NCBI RefSeq assembly: GCF_005048855.1
Contig: NZ_SUME01000004.1
Coordinates: 558,001-622,000 of the forward strand
DNA: 64,000 nucleotides
From: Sphingobacterium olei
Lineage (GTDB): Bacteria; Bacteroidota; Bacteroidia; Sphingobacteriales; Sphingobacteriaceae
Direction: 5' to 3'
Shown here piece by piece: positions 18,368 through 26,135 of the stretch. Positions within the stretch are counted from its first letter, which is position 1. Each line of letters starts with the position of its first letter. The position numbers were made by a program, and so were the translations under genes. The notes beneath the pieces were generated by a model. It saw only the letters and a list, made by a program, of their open reading frames with translations. It searched no databases and was not told the origin of the DNA.

Positions 18368-19336
18368 ATGAAAAAAATATTCAGAAAATACGGCGTCTCG
18401 CCGGTGAAAAATATAAGCAATATACTTGCAATGGGCGTAGTCTTAATCGGATTCCATGCTTGCAAAGATGACGAGGTATATCAAAAGGAACAGTACAAAA
18501 ATGTATTTGCATTGATCAGCGAATCAGATAATGTCGCAAGGAAATTTCACAATCTGGGCGAAGAATCCATTGGCTACATTGCCGCTTCCATGGGCGGCAC
18601 AAATCCTACCGATAGTGATGTCACTATAATCCTAGTAGAGGATAAAACCCTGACGGATCAATTCAATCGTACGAATTATGATACAGATGTATCTAAATAT
18701 GTGAGAGCGTTGCCGGTGGATAAATATGATATGGAAAGTCATGTATTTAAGATCCCTGCAGGACAAATTGGCGGAAGGCTACCTATTAAGATTCGCCCTG
18801 ATGGCTTGTCTCCGGATTCCTCTTATTTCATTCCACTTCGCGTAGATATGTATTCATCTTATGAAGTAAATCACGAGAAAAGCTATGTCCTTTACCGTGT
18901 GAAGACCAAAAATTATTATGCTTTATCTGATGGTAGTACAATTTATAATATGAGGGCTAAATACCGGGAACAGGGATCAAATTCTGAACTGGAAATGCCG
19001 GGTACCAAGGTCATGCACCCACTAACGAAAAACAGTGTTCGAATAATGGCAGGAAACGAAGCGTATGCTTCAGATGTGAACACTTTCAATCGCGCGGCCA
19101 TTGTGCTGACTGTAGGTGAGGACAATAAGATAACCATTTCATCATATAGAAATGTGGACGTTACCCAAGTGGACGACGATACTGATTTTAATAACACATT
19201 TAGGATCGAAGATGATGGTTTCAAAACCTATAAAACGTTTCTTTTGCGCTATAACTATGTTTCAGGAAGCACCGTTGTAGAAATGAAAGAAGAACTAAGG
19301 TTGGAATTTTCTCCTGAAGATGAAATCATTCAATAA
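18368..19336 (+). CDS. BT_3044-like lipoprotein (DUF1735/DUF4361 type)
   Basis: This 322-residue protein has a signal that ends FHAC with Cys32, followed by KDDEVYQKEQYKNVFALISE. The N-terminal half has the DUF1735 pattern of a beta-sandwich (VTIILVEDKTLTDQFNRTNY and PIKIRPDGLSPDSSYFIPLR). The C-terminal half (NYYALSDGSTIYNMRAKYRE onward) is like the BT_3044 C-terminal domain. Proteins of this class sit in PUL operons in the SusE/SusF position and are thought to bind glycans on the surface. It lies 13 bases after susD. Family assignment is by motif recognition only. Confidence 0.75.
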   Translation: MKKIFRKYGVSPVKNISNILAMGVVLIGFHACKDDEVYQKEQYKNVFALISESDNVARKFHNLGEESIGYIAASMGGTNPTDSDVTIILVEDKTLTDQFNRTNYDTDVSKYVRALPVDKYDMESHVFKIPAGQIGGRLPIKIRPDGLSPDSSYFIPLRVDMYSSYEVNHEKSYVLYRVKTKNYYALSDGSTIYNMRAKYREQGSNSELEMPGTKVMHPLTKNSVRIMAGNEAYASDVNTFNRAAIVLTVGEDNKITISSYRNVDVTQVDDDTDFNNTFRIEDDGFKTYKTFLLRYNYVSGSTVVEMKEELRLEFSPEDEIIQ

Positions 19337-19372
19337 AATAATAAACAATTCGCGTTATCTAAATATAAAATA

Positions 19373-20428
19373 ATGAATAAGCATATTTTAAGATATAGTG
19401 TAGTTTTAGTACTTGTCCTTCTGATAGAAGGATGCAATAAGTATGAGCGTACTGAAGTCGTCCCTCAAATATACGCTAACAAATCTTTGATCAACGGGTT
19501 TGTGGGGTTAGAGGTTCAGCTGACGGCAAGCCCCACTGATGGTACCTACGCCTTTCAATGGACTTCGGAAGATCCCGAAATTGCGACAGTGACTAGCACA
19601 GGGCTCGTTAAACTGATAAGCGAGGGCTCCACAACTGTTGTCCTTAGCGCCGGAGATATCAAGCAAAGGATTCTGGTGACCTCTTTAATGCGGATCCCTG
19701 TAGAAGATATCATTTTAAGCGAGACTTCCATCGAACTGATTCCTCTGGCAAAAAAAACCATTGCCGTTCAGATTTTACCTCAGGAGGCGAACGATATTCC
19801 AACGCCTGTGTGGTCTACCGAAAATGATAAAGTAGCTACAGTAAATGAAAAGGGCGAGATTATAGGGGTCTCTGAAGGAACAACTAATATCAGTTATAGA
19901 GTTGGTGCAGTGGTTAAAAAGGTGCAGGTCGTTGTGTCTTATACTCGTCCTTTCAACGGGCCGCATAACCTTCAGACCGGGCCTGCTGTTTTAGTGATGG
20001 CTGCTGACTTTGATTTCGGGGGTCTTGGTTATGCCTTCAATGATGACTCGGGTAACAATGTCGGTAACGACAACTACCGACGTGGAAAAGGAGATACCCA
20101 AAGTGGTGCTGTGGAGATTGAAGGTAATGGTGATAATATAGGTTATATCGACAACGGTGAATGGTATCAATATACTGTAACCGTTAAGGAAGCTGGAATT
20201 TATAAGTTGGAAGTTTTACTTTCGGCTGCTGCTGCTAGTAAATACCGGGTCGAAGTGGACGATGTAAATGTTGCGGGTTCTGTCGACGTCGCTTCGAATG
20301 GTGGTTGGTCGAATTGGGTATTCCACACTCCGATTATACTAAATTTAGCTGTAGGTGACCGTAAAATTAAATTTGTTGCAGAACAAGCAAACTTCAATCT
20401 GCGAGCATTACGCTTTACCAAAGAATAG
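19373..20428 (+). CDS. Lipoprotein with two BIG2 Ig-like domains and a C-terminal CBM6-like module
   Basis: This 351-residue protein has a lipobox LIEGC with Cys21. Two bacterial Ig-like (BIG2) domains follow at about 30-107 and 112-188, each with the W-x-S/T-E-x-P/N-x-x-A-T-V core (FQWTSEDPEIATVTSTG and PVWSTENDKVATVNEKG). The C-terminus (about 205-351) looks like a family 6 carbohydrate-binding module, with IGYIDNGEWYQYTVTVKEAG, SNGGWSNWVFHTPI and a final NLRALRFTK. It would bind polysaccharide at the cell surface. It is the last gene of the operon and is followed by a strong terminator. No catalytic domain is present. Confidence 0.85.
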   Translation: MNKHILRYSVVLVLVLLIEGCNKYERTEVVPQIYANKSLINGFVGLEVQLTASPTDGTYAFQWTSEDPEIATVTSTGLVKLISEGSTTVVLSAGDIKQRILVTSLMRIPVEDIILSETSIELIPLAKKTIAVQILPQEANDIPTPVWSTENDKVATVNEKGEIIGVSEGTTNISYRVGAVVKKVQVVVSYTRPFNGPHNLQTGPAVLVMAADFDFGGLGYAFNDDSGNNVGNDNYRRGKGDTQSGAVEIEGNGDNIGYIDNGEWYQYTVTVKEAGIYKLEVLLSAAAASKYRVEVDDVNVAGSVDVASNGGWSNWVFHTPIILNLAVGDRKIKFVAEQANFNLRALRFTKE

Positions 20429-20454
20429 ATATTCATAGTCGTTAGATTAATAGT

Positions 20455-20525
20455 CAAAAAGGCTGCCTCAAAATGCTGTGCCCCCAAAATGTCTAACTTT
20501 TTTGGGGGCACAGACAGCCTTTTCT
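20455..20525. terminator. Strong bidirectional terminator between the PUL operon and gltA
   Basis: The inner stem TGTGCCCCCAAAA (20477-20489) pairs perfectly with TTTTGGGGGCACA (20500-20512). The outer arms AAAAAGGCTG and CAGCCTTTT extend it and give a T run on the plus strand and another on the minus strand. It can stop transcription from both the PUL operon and the convergent citrate synthase gene. Confidence 0.9.
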
Positions 20526-20536
20526 TTTATCAAAAC

Positions 20537-21823
20537 TTATCTCTTGTCAAAATCTATATAGTCACGTGTTGTTTCGCCAACATAAACCTGTCTTGGACGA
20601 CCAATAGGTTCTTTGTTGTCGCGCATTTCTTTCCACTGTGCTATCCAGCCCGGAAGACGACCTAAGGCAAATAGTACCGTAAACATATCCGAATTGAAAC
20701 CTAATGCCCGGTAAATAATACCCGAATAGAAATCAACGTTAGGGTATAGTTTTCTGTCTACGAAATATTGATCTTTTAATGCGGCTTCTTCTAGACGTTT
20801 TGCAATATCTAAAACCGGATCGTTAACACCTAATTTTTCTAAGATGTCGTCGCATGCTTTTTTGATTATTTTAGCACGTGGATCAAAGTTTTTGTACACA
20901 CGGTGACCGAAACCCATTAAGCGGAAAGGATCGTTTTTATCTTTTGCTTTTGCTAAGTATTTATCGGCATCGCCTCCGTCGTTCTTGATATCTTCAAGCA
21001 TCTCAATTACGGCTTGATTGGCACCGCCATGAAGCGGGCCCCAAAGGGCATTGATACCAGCCGAGATGGATGCATATAAATTAGCATTTGACGAACCTAC
21101 GATCCGTACAGTAGAAGTGGAACAGTTTTGCTCATGATCTGCATGTAAAATCAGTAATTTATGCATGGCATCAATTACTACCGGATCGAATGTTTTTTCG
21201 CTATTTACTTCCCCAAAAATCATGTTTAGGAAATTCTCTATATAACCCAAATTGTTTTTTGGATAGACAACGGGATGTCCTAATGATTTCTTTTGAATCC
21301 AAGATACAATCGTTGGCATTTTAGCCAATAAATTAATGATGGTTTTGTTTTCTTCTTCTTCGGTTTGGTTCGGATTTAATGATTCAGGGTAGAATGCGGA
21401 AAGTGCACCAACTAAACAGGACAGCTGTCCCATTGGATGCGACTTGGATGGGAATCCGGCGAAGAAGTTTTTCATATCTTCGTGGATCATCATTTGTGCT
21501 CTAATATCTGCCCTGAATTTTTCTAATACTTCTTTTGTTGGAAGTTTGCCATATATTAATAAATATGCCACTTCTATAAAAGTTGATTTTTCGGCGAGTT
21601 GCTCAATAGGATACCCACGGTATCTTAATATTCCTTGTTCACCATCCAAAAAAGTAATGGCACTTTTGGTTGCCCCTGTGTTTTTATATCCCGGGTCTAA
21701 TGTGATAAACCCGGTTTGGTCTCTTAATTTTGAAATGTCAACTGCTTGTTCGTTTTCTGTTCCTGTAATTACAGGAAATTCAAAAGACGTGCCATTCAGT
21801 GTAATAGATGCTGTTTCCGACAT
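20537..21823 (-). CDS. gltA: Citrate synthase
   Basis: This 428-residue protein condenses acetyl-CoA and oxaloacetate to citrate at the entry of the TCA cycle. The catalytic residues are His265 (WGPLHGGANQA), His307 (MGFGHRVYKNFDPRA) and Asp364 (VDFYSGIIYRALG). Length and N-terminal beta-rich domain (about 1-50) match the Gram-negative type II enzyme, which is usually hexameric and inhibited by NADH. The gene is single, with a 373-base gap to the divergent blaI. It shares the terminator at 20455-20525 with the convergent operon. Confidence 0.97.
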   Translation of the reverse strand: MSETASITLNGTSFEFPVITGTENEQAVDISKLRDQTGFITLDPGYKNTGATKSAITFLDGEQGILRYRGYPIEQLAEKSTFIEVAYLLIYGKLPTKEVLEKFRADIRAQMMIHEDMKNFFAGFPSKSHPMGQLSCLVGALSAFYPESLNPNQTEEEENKTIINLLAKMPTIVSWIQKKSLGHPVVYPKNNLGYIENFLNMIFGEVNSEKTFDPVVIDAMHKLLILHADHEQNCSTSTVRIVGSSNANLYASISAGINALWGPLHGGANQAVIEMLEDIKNDGGDADKYLAKAKDKNDPFRLMGFGHRVYKNFDPRAKIIKKACDDILEKLGVNDPVLDIAKRLEEAALKDQYFVDRKLYPNVDFYSGIIYRALGFNSDMFTVLFALGRLPGWIAQWKEMRDNKEPIGRPRQVYVGETTRDYIDFDKR

Positions 21824-21997
21824 AAGTATATATGTGTATTATGAACTTGTTGTGTAATAACTAATTCTATCCTAACAATCCAGGAGGTAAGCCTGCCTAG
21901 ATTTGATCTCGCTAACTTAATTAAAATCCATATAATTACCAATTTTTTTCATGCAATCGATGTCATCGTGACTTTTATATGAAATATTTTGGTGGCG

Positions 21998-22033
21998 CGT
22001 GATTCGTGACTGGTCGTTGGTGATTGGTGATGG
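21998..22033 (+). repeat. Short GTGATTSGTGA-type simple repeat
   Basis: The stretch contains degenerate tandem units of about 7-8 bases (GTGATTC, GTGACTG, GTCGTTG, GTGATTG, GTGATGG). Similar intergenic repeats are, from memory, common in Sphingobacteriaceae. No function can be assigned. Confidence 0.5.
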
Positions 22034-22148
22034 TTTTATCGACATCCCGCTTGGCGTATAGCGGAATAGAGGGATCCGAAGTTCGCTAGTTGTCAAACTA
22101 GAAGGTATTAGATTAAAAATAAAAAAATGTTAAAAACATTTGTTTGTT

Positions 22149-22163
22149 TACGAATAATTCGTA
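22149..22163 (+). promoter_or_regulatory. Candidate BlaI-family operator
   Basis: The sequence TACGAATAATTCGTA is a perfect 15-bp palindrome centred on one A, 33 bases before the ATG of the BlaI-like gene. BlaI/MecI repressors bind palindromes of this kind (with TACA/TGTA arms in the known cases) in their own promoter, so autoregulation is a fair inference. Confidence 0.5.
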
Positions 22164-22196
22164 GAATTGTGATTAATTAGTAATTTGATAATCAAA

Positions 22197-22559
22197 ATGG
22201 AAAAGTTAACTATACAGGAAGAGGAAGCGATGTTATCGATCTGGCAATTGAATGGAGGGTTTGTAAAAGAGATATTGGATAACCTGAAAGGGGAGAAGCC
22301 GCCTTATACGACATTGGCTTCTACAATAAAAAATTTGGAGAAAAAGTCTTATGTAAAACCCGTACGATATGCTAACGCGAAACGCTATGAACCAGTTATA
22401 TCGGAAGAAGAATATAAGGCTAAATTCATGAACAACTTTGTGGGAGATTATTTTAAAAACTCATACAAAGACATGGTCTCTTTTTTTGTGAAAGAAGAGA
22501 AGCTTAGTGGTAAAGAACTGGAAGAGATTATGGATATGATTAAGAATAATAAATCTTAA
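22197..22559 (+). CDS. blaI-like: BlaI/MecI/CopY-family transcriptional repressor
   Basis: This is a 120-residue winged-helix repressor. The N-terminus MEKLTIQEEEAMLSIWQLNG, the recognition region PYTTLASTIKNLEKKSYV and the dimerising C-terminus are typical of the family. I chose the ATG at 22197; a TTG 12 bases upstream (22185) would add MIIK. The gene is 5 bases upstream of a BlaR1-like membrane peptidase, the standard sensor partner that cleaves the repressor. A palindrome just upstream is a likely own operator. In Bacteroidota such pairs are often not linked to a beta-lactamase, and none is adjacent here. Confidence 0.93.
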   Translation: MEKLTIQEEEAMLSIWQLNGGFVKEILDNLKGEKPPYTTLASTIKNLEKKSYVKPVRYANAKRYEPVISEEEYKAKFMNNFVGDYFKNSYKDMVSFFVKEEKLSGKELEEIMDMIKNNKS

Positions 22560-22564
22560 CTGTT

Positions 22565-24616
22565 ATGGAAAATGTACTAACCTATATCGTACAGGTCAAT
22601 ATACTGCTCAGTATAATATATCTAGGGTATGTCTTTCTCTTAAGGGGATTGACTTTTTACCAATTGAATAGAACTTACTTTATCGCGGGGGCAATATATG
22701 CTTTGATATACCCCTTTCTGGATATCAAAGAATGGCTGAGAGAAGAAGTTAGTATGCCTGTGATAGATCTGTGGGGTTATATGCCCTATGTGGTTGTTGA
22801 GGAGAAATCTCTTTCGGTTTTCACGTTAGAAAATAGCTTGCTTGGAGTGATAGGTATGGGTGTGGTCATGTTGTTTTTGAAATTTGTTTTCCAGATTGCC
22901 AGTTTGTTGCGTATCCATTATTTTTCTAATCCTGCATTATGGAAAGATTACCTGTATCGTAACGTGGTGTTTCCGATTGTTCCGTTTTCATTTTTCAATA
23001 AGATATACATACATAAAAAGCAGCACCAGGAGCCGGAGCTGCACGATATTTTCAAGCACGAGGGTATACATGTGAAAGGCCTTCACACCTTGGATATCCT
23101 GCTGTTTGAAATGGTATTGATAGGTAGTTGGTATAATCCCTTCGTATGGCTGATGCGCAAAGCCGTACGTCAAAATTTAGAATTCCTAACTGATCAACAG
23201 GTACTAAATAAGGGTGTGGATCGACAAACCTACCAATATAGCTTGTTGCATGTGAGCAAGCAGGGTGCCGCAGTTGGCATCAGTAATCAATTTAATTTTA
23301 AAACTTTAAAAAAGCGCATTATGATGATGAACAAAAAGCGCTCTTCCAAACTGGAATTGAGCAAGTATGCTTTTCTGCTACCGATCGTGATTTTTACAGC
23401 AGGAGCATTTACAGTAGATAAGACGGAAGCTAAAATTGAAGAAGTGGTGCAGACTGCGAAAAAAACAGATTTTCAAGTGGTTTTTCAACCTGATTCTGTA
23501 TTGTCTGTAAAAATGAGTGGTGAAGCTGGAGAAGTTCTTAAAGAGGCTTTTGGGTCGGATACCATTGATATTAAGATTGATGGGGAGGCCTATGGTAAAG
23601 TGATTGCTAAAGATGCTGGCAAGGTCTCTTCAGATAGTCTCATCAAGGGGATACCAGAAAACGCATTAATTATTATCGACGGCGTGGAATCTGATCAAGT
23701 CAATCTAAAAAAGCTAGCTGCTGAACGTATCGAAACTATCAGTGTTCTTAAAGATAAGGGTGCGGAAGTGCTCTACGGAGCAAAAGGGAAAGATGGGGTT
23801 ATATTGGTGACGACTAAACCCCCAAAGATTACAGTATCCGATCGAAGCACAAAGGCATTGAAGACACGTGCCGACATTGATCAATCTAAAAGCTACTTAT
23901 ATTTATATGATGATAAGATGATTACAAAAGGGGATTTTCTTGCATTGCCGGAGAGTGAAGTGAATAGTATTTTGTTACTCGATAAACAGGCGGCCTCCAC
24001 GCTGTATAAAGCCAAATATCCTGAAGTGGAACGGCTTGATGGTGCAGTACGGGCTGTCTCGGCGGAACAGTACCGTATTAATAAGGCTAAAAAACCACTC
24101 TATGTCATTGACGGCAAAATTATGGAACAAGGAAGCTTTGAATTAAATAACCTTAATCCCAATGATATTAAATCGATAGATGTTCTGAAGGATGGTTCAG
24201 CTACTTCATTGTATGGCGAAAAAGCAAAAGACGGGGCGATCCAAATAAAGTTAAAAACGGGAAGCAATGTGGATTCGACGCATAATTTAACATTTAGGAA
24301 GAATTCGGAAGTTGTGGTTAGAGGTTACGGTGTTAAGGATTCTTCTGCAGTTACTTTAAAAGGGGAAGTTACTGGGTCGGAAATAAAAGGGGGTGATAAA
24401 GGGGCCTTAACTACATTGAGACTCCGAAGCGCGCAAGGTTCTTCAGCTATGCCACCACTCGTTTTTTTGGATGGAAAGGAATGGCAGGGTGATTTGAACA
24501 CTATTAGTACAGATTCTATTAAGTCTTTCACTGTACTGAAAAATGACGCAGCTGTAGAGAAATACGGTGAGCGAGCTAAGGATGGGGTTGTTGAAATTAT
24601 TAGTAAGGGCAAATAA
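22565..24616 (+). CDS. BlaR1-like M56 metallopeptidase with three TonB-plug-like repeats
   Basis: This is a 683-residue protein. The N-terminal half (1-290) has membrane helices and the M56 zinc motif HEGIH at residues 165-169, followed by NPFVWLMRKAVRQNLEFLTD. The C-terminal half carries three repeats like the end of a SusC plug: IIIDGVESD with VLYGAKGKDGVILVTTK (about 360-420), YVIDGKIMEQ with SLYGEKAKDGAIQIKL (about 510-565) and VFLDGKEWQGD with EKYGERAKDGVVEIISKG (about 635-683). The peptidase is expected to cleave the neighbouring BlaI on signal. The plug-like repeats may serve as the extracytoplasmic sensing or interaction part. The ligand is unknown. Confidence 0.88.
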   Translation: MENVLTYIVQVNILLSIIYLGYVFLLRGLTFYQLNRTYFIAGAIYALIYPFLDIKEWLREEVSMPVIDLWGYMPYVVVEEKSLSVFTLENSLLGVIGMGVVMLFLKFVFQIASLLRIHYFSNPALWKDYLYRNVVFPIVPFSFFNKIYIHKKQHQEPELHDIFKHEGIHVKGLHTLDILLFEMVLIGSWYNPFVWLMRKAVRQNLEFLTDQQVLNKGVDRQTYQYSLLHVSKQGAAVGISNQFNFKTLKKRIMMMNKKRSSKLELSKYAFLLPIVIFTAGAFTVDKTEAKIEEVVQTAKKTDFQVVFQPDSVLSVKMSGEAGEVLKEAFGSDTIDIKIDGEAYGKVIAKDAGKVSSDSLIKGIPENALIIIDGVESDQVNLKKLAAERIETISVLKDKGAEVLYGAKGKDGVILVTTKPPKITVSDRSTKALKTRADIDQSKSYLYLYDDKMITKGDFLALPESEVNSILLLDKQAASTLYKAKYPEVERLDGAVRAVSAEQYRINKAKKPLYVIDGKIMEQGSFELNNLNPNDIKSIDVLKDGSATSLYGEKAKDGAIQIKLKTGSNVDSTHNLTFRKNSEVVVRGYGVKDSSAVTLKGEVTGSEIKGGDKGALTTLRLRSAQGSSAMPPLVFLDGKEWQGDLNTISTDSIKSFTVLKNDAAVEKYGERAKDGVVEIISKGK

Positions 24617-24623
24617 TATTTAA

Positions 24624-24662
24624 GAAAGCAGCAGATTGTATATGCAACCTGCTGCTTTCTCA
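24624..24662 (+). terminator. Rho-independent terminator of the blaI-blaR1-like operon
   Basis: An 11-bp perfect stem is formed by GAAAGCAGCAG (24624-24634) and CTGCTGCTTTC (24649-24659). The T run after the stem is short, but it lies 7 bases after the stop codon. Confidence 0.7.
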
Positions 24663-24664
24663 GT

Positions 24665-24700
24665 CTAAAATCTAATATCTCAAATCTATCTAACTCCTAA
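24665..24700. repeat. TCTAATATCT-type intergenic repeat, left of pth
   Basis: Degenerate copies of TCTAAAATCT, TCTAATATCT and CAAATCTATCTAA lie here. TCTAATATCT (24671-24680) is the exact reverse complement of AGATATTAGA at 25289-25298, so pth is bracketed by inverted copies. Confidence 0.5.
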
Positions 24701-24705
24701 TTACC

Positions 24706-25269
24706 TTACTTCGTATTCAGATTCGTCATCGTCAATTCAATGCCGATATTGATAAAGCTGTGACACATCTTTACGGCGTGTTCGATTAAAGCAGGTAGGT
24801 CTTTTTGTTCGTCTTTGTCAAATGGCCCCAATACATAATCTATCTGACGGCCTTTCTGATAATTGTCTCCAATACCGAAGCGAAGGCGTGGATAAACCTG
24901 TCCACCACATAGCGCCTCGATGGATTTCAATCCATTGTGTCCTGCAGCACTCCCTTTCGGTTTGATGCGTAAGGAGCCAAAAGGAATCGCTAAGTCGTCT
25001 ACAATCACCAATACATTTTGGATTGGCACTTTTAATTGTTGCATCCAATAGTTTACTGCTTTCCCGCTTAGATTCATATAGGTAGTGGGTTTAATCACAT
25101 ACACGTTGTGTCCACGCTGTTTGAATTCGGTATAAAATGCCAGTTTAAGGGTAGACCAAGTCGATCCTGCCTGCTTCGCCAGTTCGTCTGCTACCATAAA
25201 CCCGATATTGTGACGCGTATCCGCGTATTCTCTTCCAATATTGCCCAGTCCGACGATTAAAAAGTTCAT
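24706..25269 (-). CDS. pth: Peptidyl-tRNA hydrolase
   Basis: This 187-residue enzyme frees tRNA from prematurely released peptidyl-tRNA in the cytoplasm. The active-site set is complete: Asn10, catalytic His20, Met65-Asn66 (YMNLSG), Asp91/Asp92 (IVDDLAIPFG) and Asn112 (SAAGHNGLKSIE). Length is normal. The gene stands downstream of rplY, which has its own terminator, and a TACTTTTG box lies 5 bases before the ATG, so a separate, possibly leaderless transcript is likely. pth next to the L25 gene is a common arrangement in bacteria. Confidence 0.97.
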   Translation of the reverse strand: MNFLIVGLGNIGREYADTRHNIGFMVADELAKQAGSTWSTLKLAFYTEFKQRGHNVYVIKPTTYMNLSGKAVNYWMQQLKVPIQNVLVIVDDLAIPFGSLRIKPKGSAAGHNGLKSIEALCGGQVYPRLRFGIGDNYQKGRQIDYVLGPFDKDEQKDLPALIEHAVKMCHSFINIGIELTMTNLNTK

Positions 25270-25274
25270 GTGTG

Positions 25275-25282
25275 CAAAAGTA
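25275..25282 (-). promoter_or_regulatory. Candidate -7 box of pth
   Basis: On the minus strand this reads TACTTTTG, matching TAnnTTTG, and it lies only 5 bases before the pth start codon. Transcription would begin at or next to the ATG. Confidence 0.45.
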
Positions 25283-25288
25283 AAAAAT

Positions 25289-25314
25289 AGATATTAGATA
25301 TTAGAAATTAGAAA
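25289..25314. repeat. AGATATTAGATATTAGAAATTAG simple repeat, right of pth
   Basis: This has three 8-base-like units (AGATATT, AGATATT, AGAAATT) followed by AGAAAA. It is the inverted counterpart of the repeat at 24665-24700 and falls where a -33 element of pth would be. Confidence 0.5.
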
Positions 25315-25328
25315 AAAGATAAACTAAA

Positions 25329-25354
25329 AAAGGCATCGACTACTCGATGCCTTT
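25329..25354 (-). terminator. Rho-independent terminator of rplY
   Basis: The arms AAAGGCATCGA (25329-25339) and TCGATGCCTTT (25344-25354) form a perfect 11-bp stem with a 4-base loop. On the minus strand it is followed by a T tract, 21 bases after the rplY stop. Confidence 0.9.
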
Positions 25355-25375
25355 CGGGGTAGCTGAAAAGCTAAC

Positions 25376-25978
25376 TTATTTTTTGCCGCCTTTACCTTGG
25401 GCTGCCTTAGCTGCTTCTTGTTCTGCTTGACGTAATGCACGAGACATGATTACAGATACGATAGTATCGTCACCGTTGTTCAATACTTTAGCGTTTTCTA
25501 CTGTTACTTGATCTACACGGAAAGATTTACCAACTTCTAAAGATTCCAAAGGAACTTCAATCTCTTGAGGCAAGTTGTTAGGTAACGCTTTAACGCGAAG
25601 TTTACGTAATTTTTGAACTAATTTACCCCCTAATTTAACACCTGGAGATGTACCTGTTAATTTTACAGGAATGTTGATAGAAACTTCTTTGTCATCCGAC
25701 AACTCTAAAAAGTCAACGTGATTAACTAAGTCAGTTAATGGGTGGAATTGCGCGTCTTGAACGATAGCTCTTGTTTTAGTTCCGTTGATTTCTAATTCTA
25801 TGAATACAACCTCTGGAGTGTAAAGAACTGGTTTCAAATCAGCTGCGGATACTGAAAAGTGGGTTTGTTCTTTTCCACCATAAAGAACTGCTGGCACCTG
25901 ACCTTGGTAACGCAATTCCTTTGCATCTCTTTTCCCTACGTTCTGTCTTGCAGAACCGCTAATAGCAATTGATTTCAT
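25376..25978 (-). CDS. rplY: Large ribosomal subunit protein bL25, CTC/TL5 type
   Basis: This 200-residue protein binds 5S rRNA in the large subunit. The N-terminal L25 beta-barrel (about 1-90) starts KSIAISGSARQNVGKRDAKE and includes RYQGQVPAVLYGG. The C-terminal TL5/CTC domain (about 95-180) has VSINIPVKLTGTSPGVKLGG. The tail (about 183-200) is Ala/Gln/Lys-rich and ends GKGGKK. It has its own promoter and terminator. The long leader of about 90 bases between the promoter and the ATG could carry regulation, but no structure was recognised. Confidence 0.96.
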   Translation of the reverse strand: MKSIAISGSARQNVGKRDAKELRYQGQVPAVLYGGKEQTHFSVSAADLKPVLYTPEVVFIELEINGTKTRAIVQDAQFHPLTDLVNHVDFLELSDDKEVSINIPVKLTGTSPGVKLGGKLVQKLRKLRVKALPNNLPQEIEVPLESLEVGKSFRVDQVTVENAKVLNNGDDTIVSVIMSRALRQAEQEAAKAAQGKGGKK

Positions 25979-26076
25979 CTTTATGATTTTGTTTTTAATT
26001 GTTGATGAGATTGTGTAAAACGTATTGATAAACGTTCATTTTACAACCTATCTTTTTATTATAATAATTTGAGGTG

Positions 26077-26106
26077 CAAAGATAATGATAAAAATTAAAT
26101 AATCAA
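26077..26106 (-). promoter_or_regulatory. Promoter of rplY
   Basis: On the minus strand TTG (26106-26104) is followed after 19 bases by TATCTTTG (26084-26077), a full match to the Bacteroidota TTG-N19-TAnnTTTG form. It lies 98 bases before the rplY ATG. Confidence 0.75.
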
Positions 26107-26135
26107 TGTATTATAAGTAAATCACTTTTTATAGT

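Larger units (their letters stand above)
21824..22196. promoter_or_regulatory. Divergent regulatory gap between gltA and the blaI-like gene
   Basis: No gene is seen here. From left to right it holds a GTGATTGGTGAT-type simple repeat (21998-22033), a small CCGCT/AGCGG hairpin (22047-22064), the perfect hairpin CTAGTT-gtca-AACTAG (22086-22101) and a 15-bp palindrome (22149-22163) described separately. No TAnnTTTG match is found for gltA. Confidence 0.5.

Noticed and set aside
20455..20525. Terminator arms GGCTGCCTCAAAA and GACAGCC as ends of a lost insertion sequence
   Set aside because: The bases resemble IS1182-type ends, but there is no element body, and the structure is fully explained as a bidirectional terminator between convergent genes.
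22185..22196. TTG start for the BlaI-like gene adding MIIK
   Set aside because: The ATG at 22197 gives the usual family N-terminus (MEKLTxxEE), and nothing in the added four residues is conserved.
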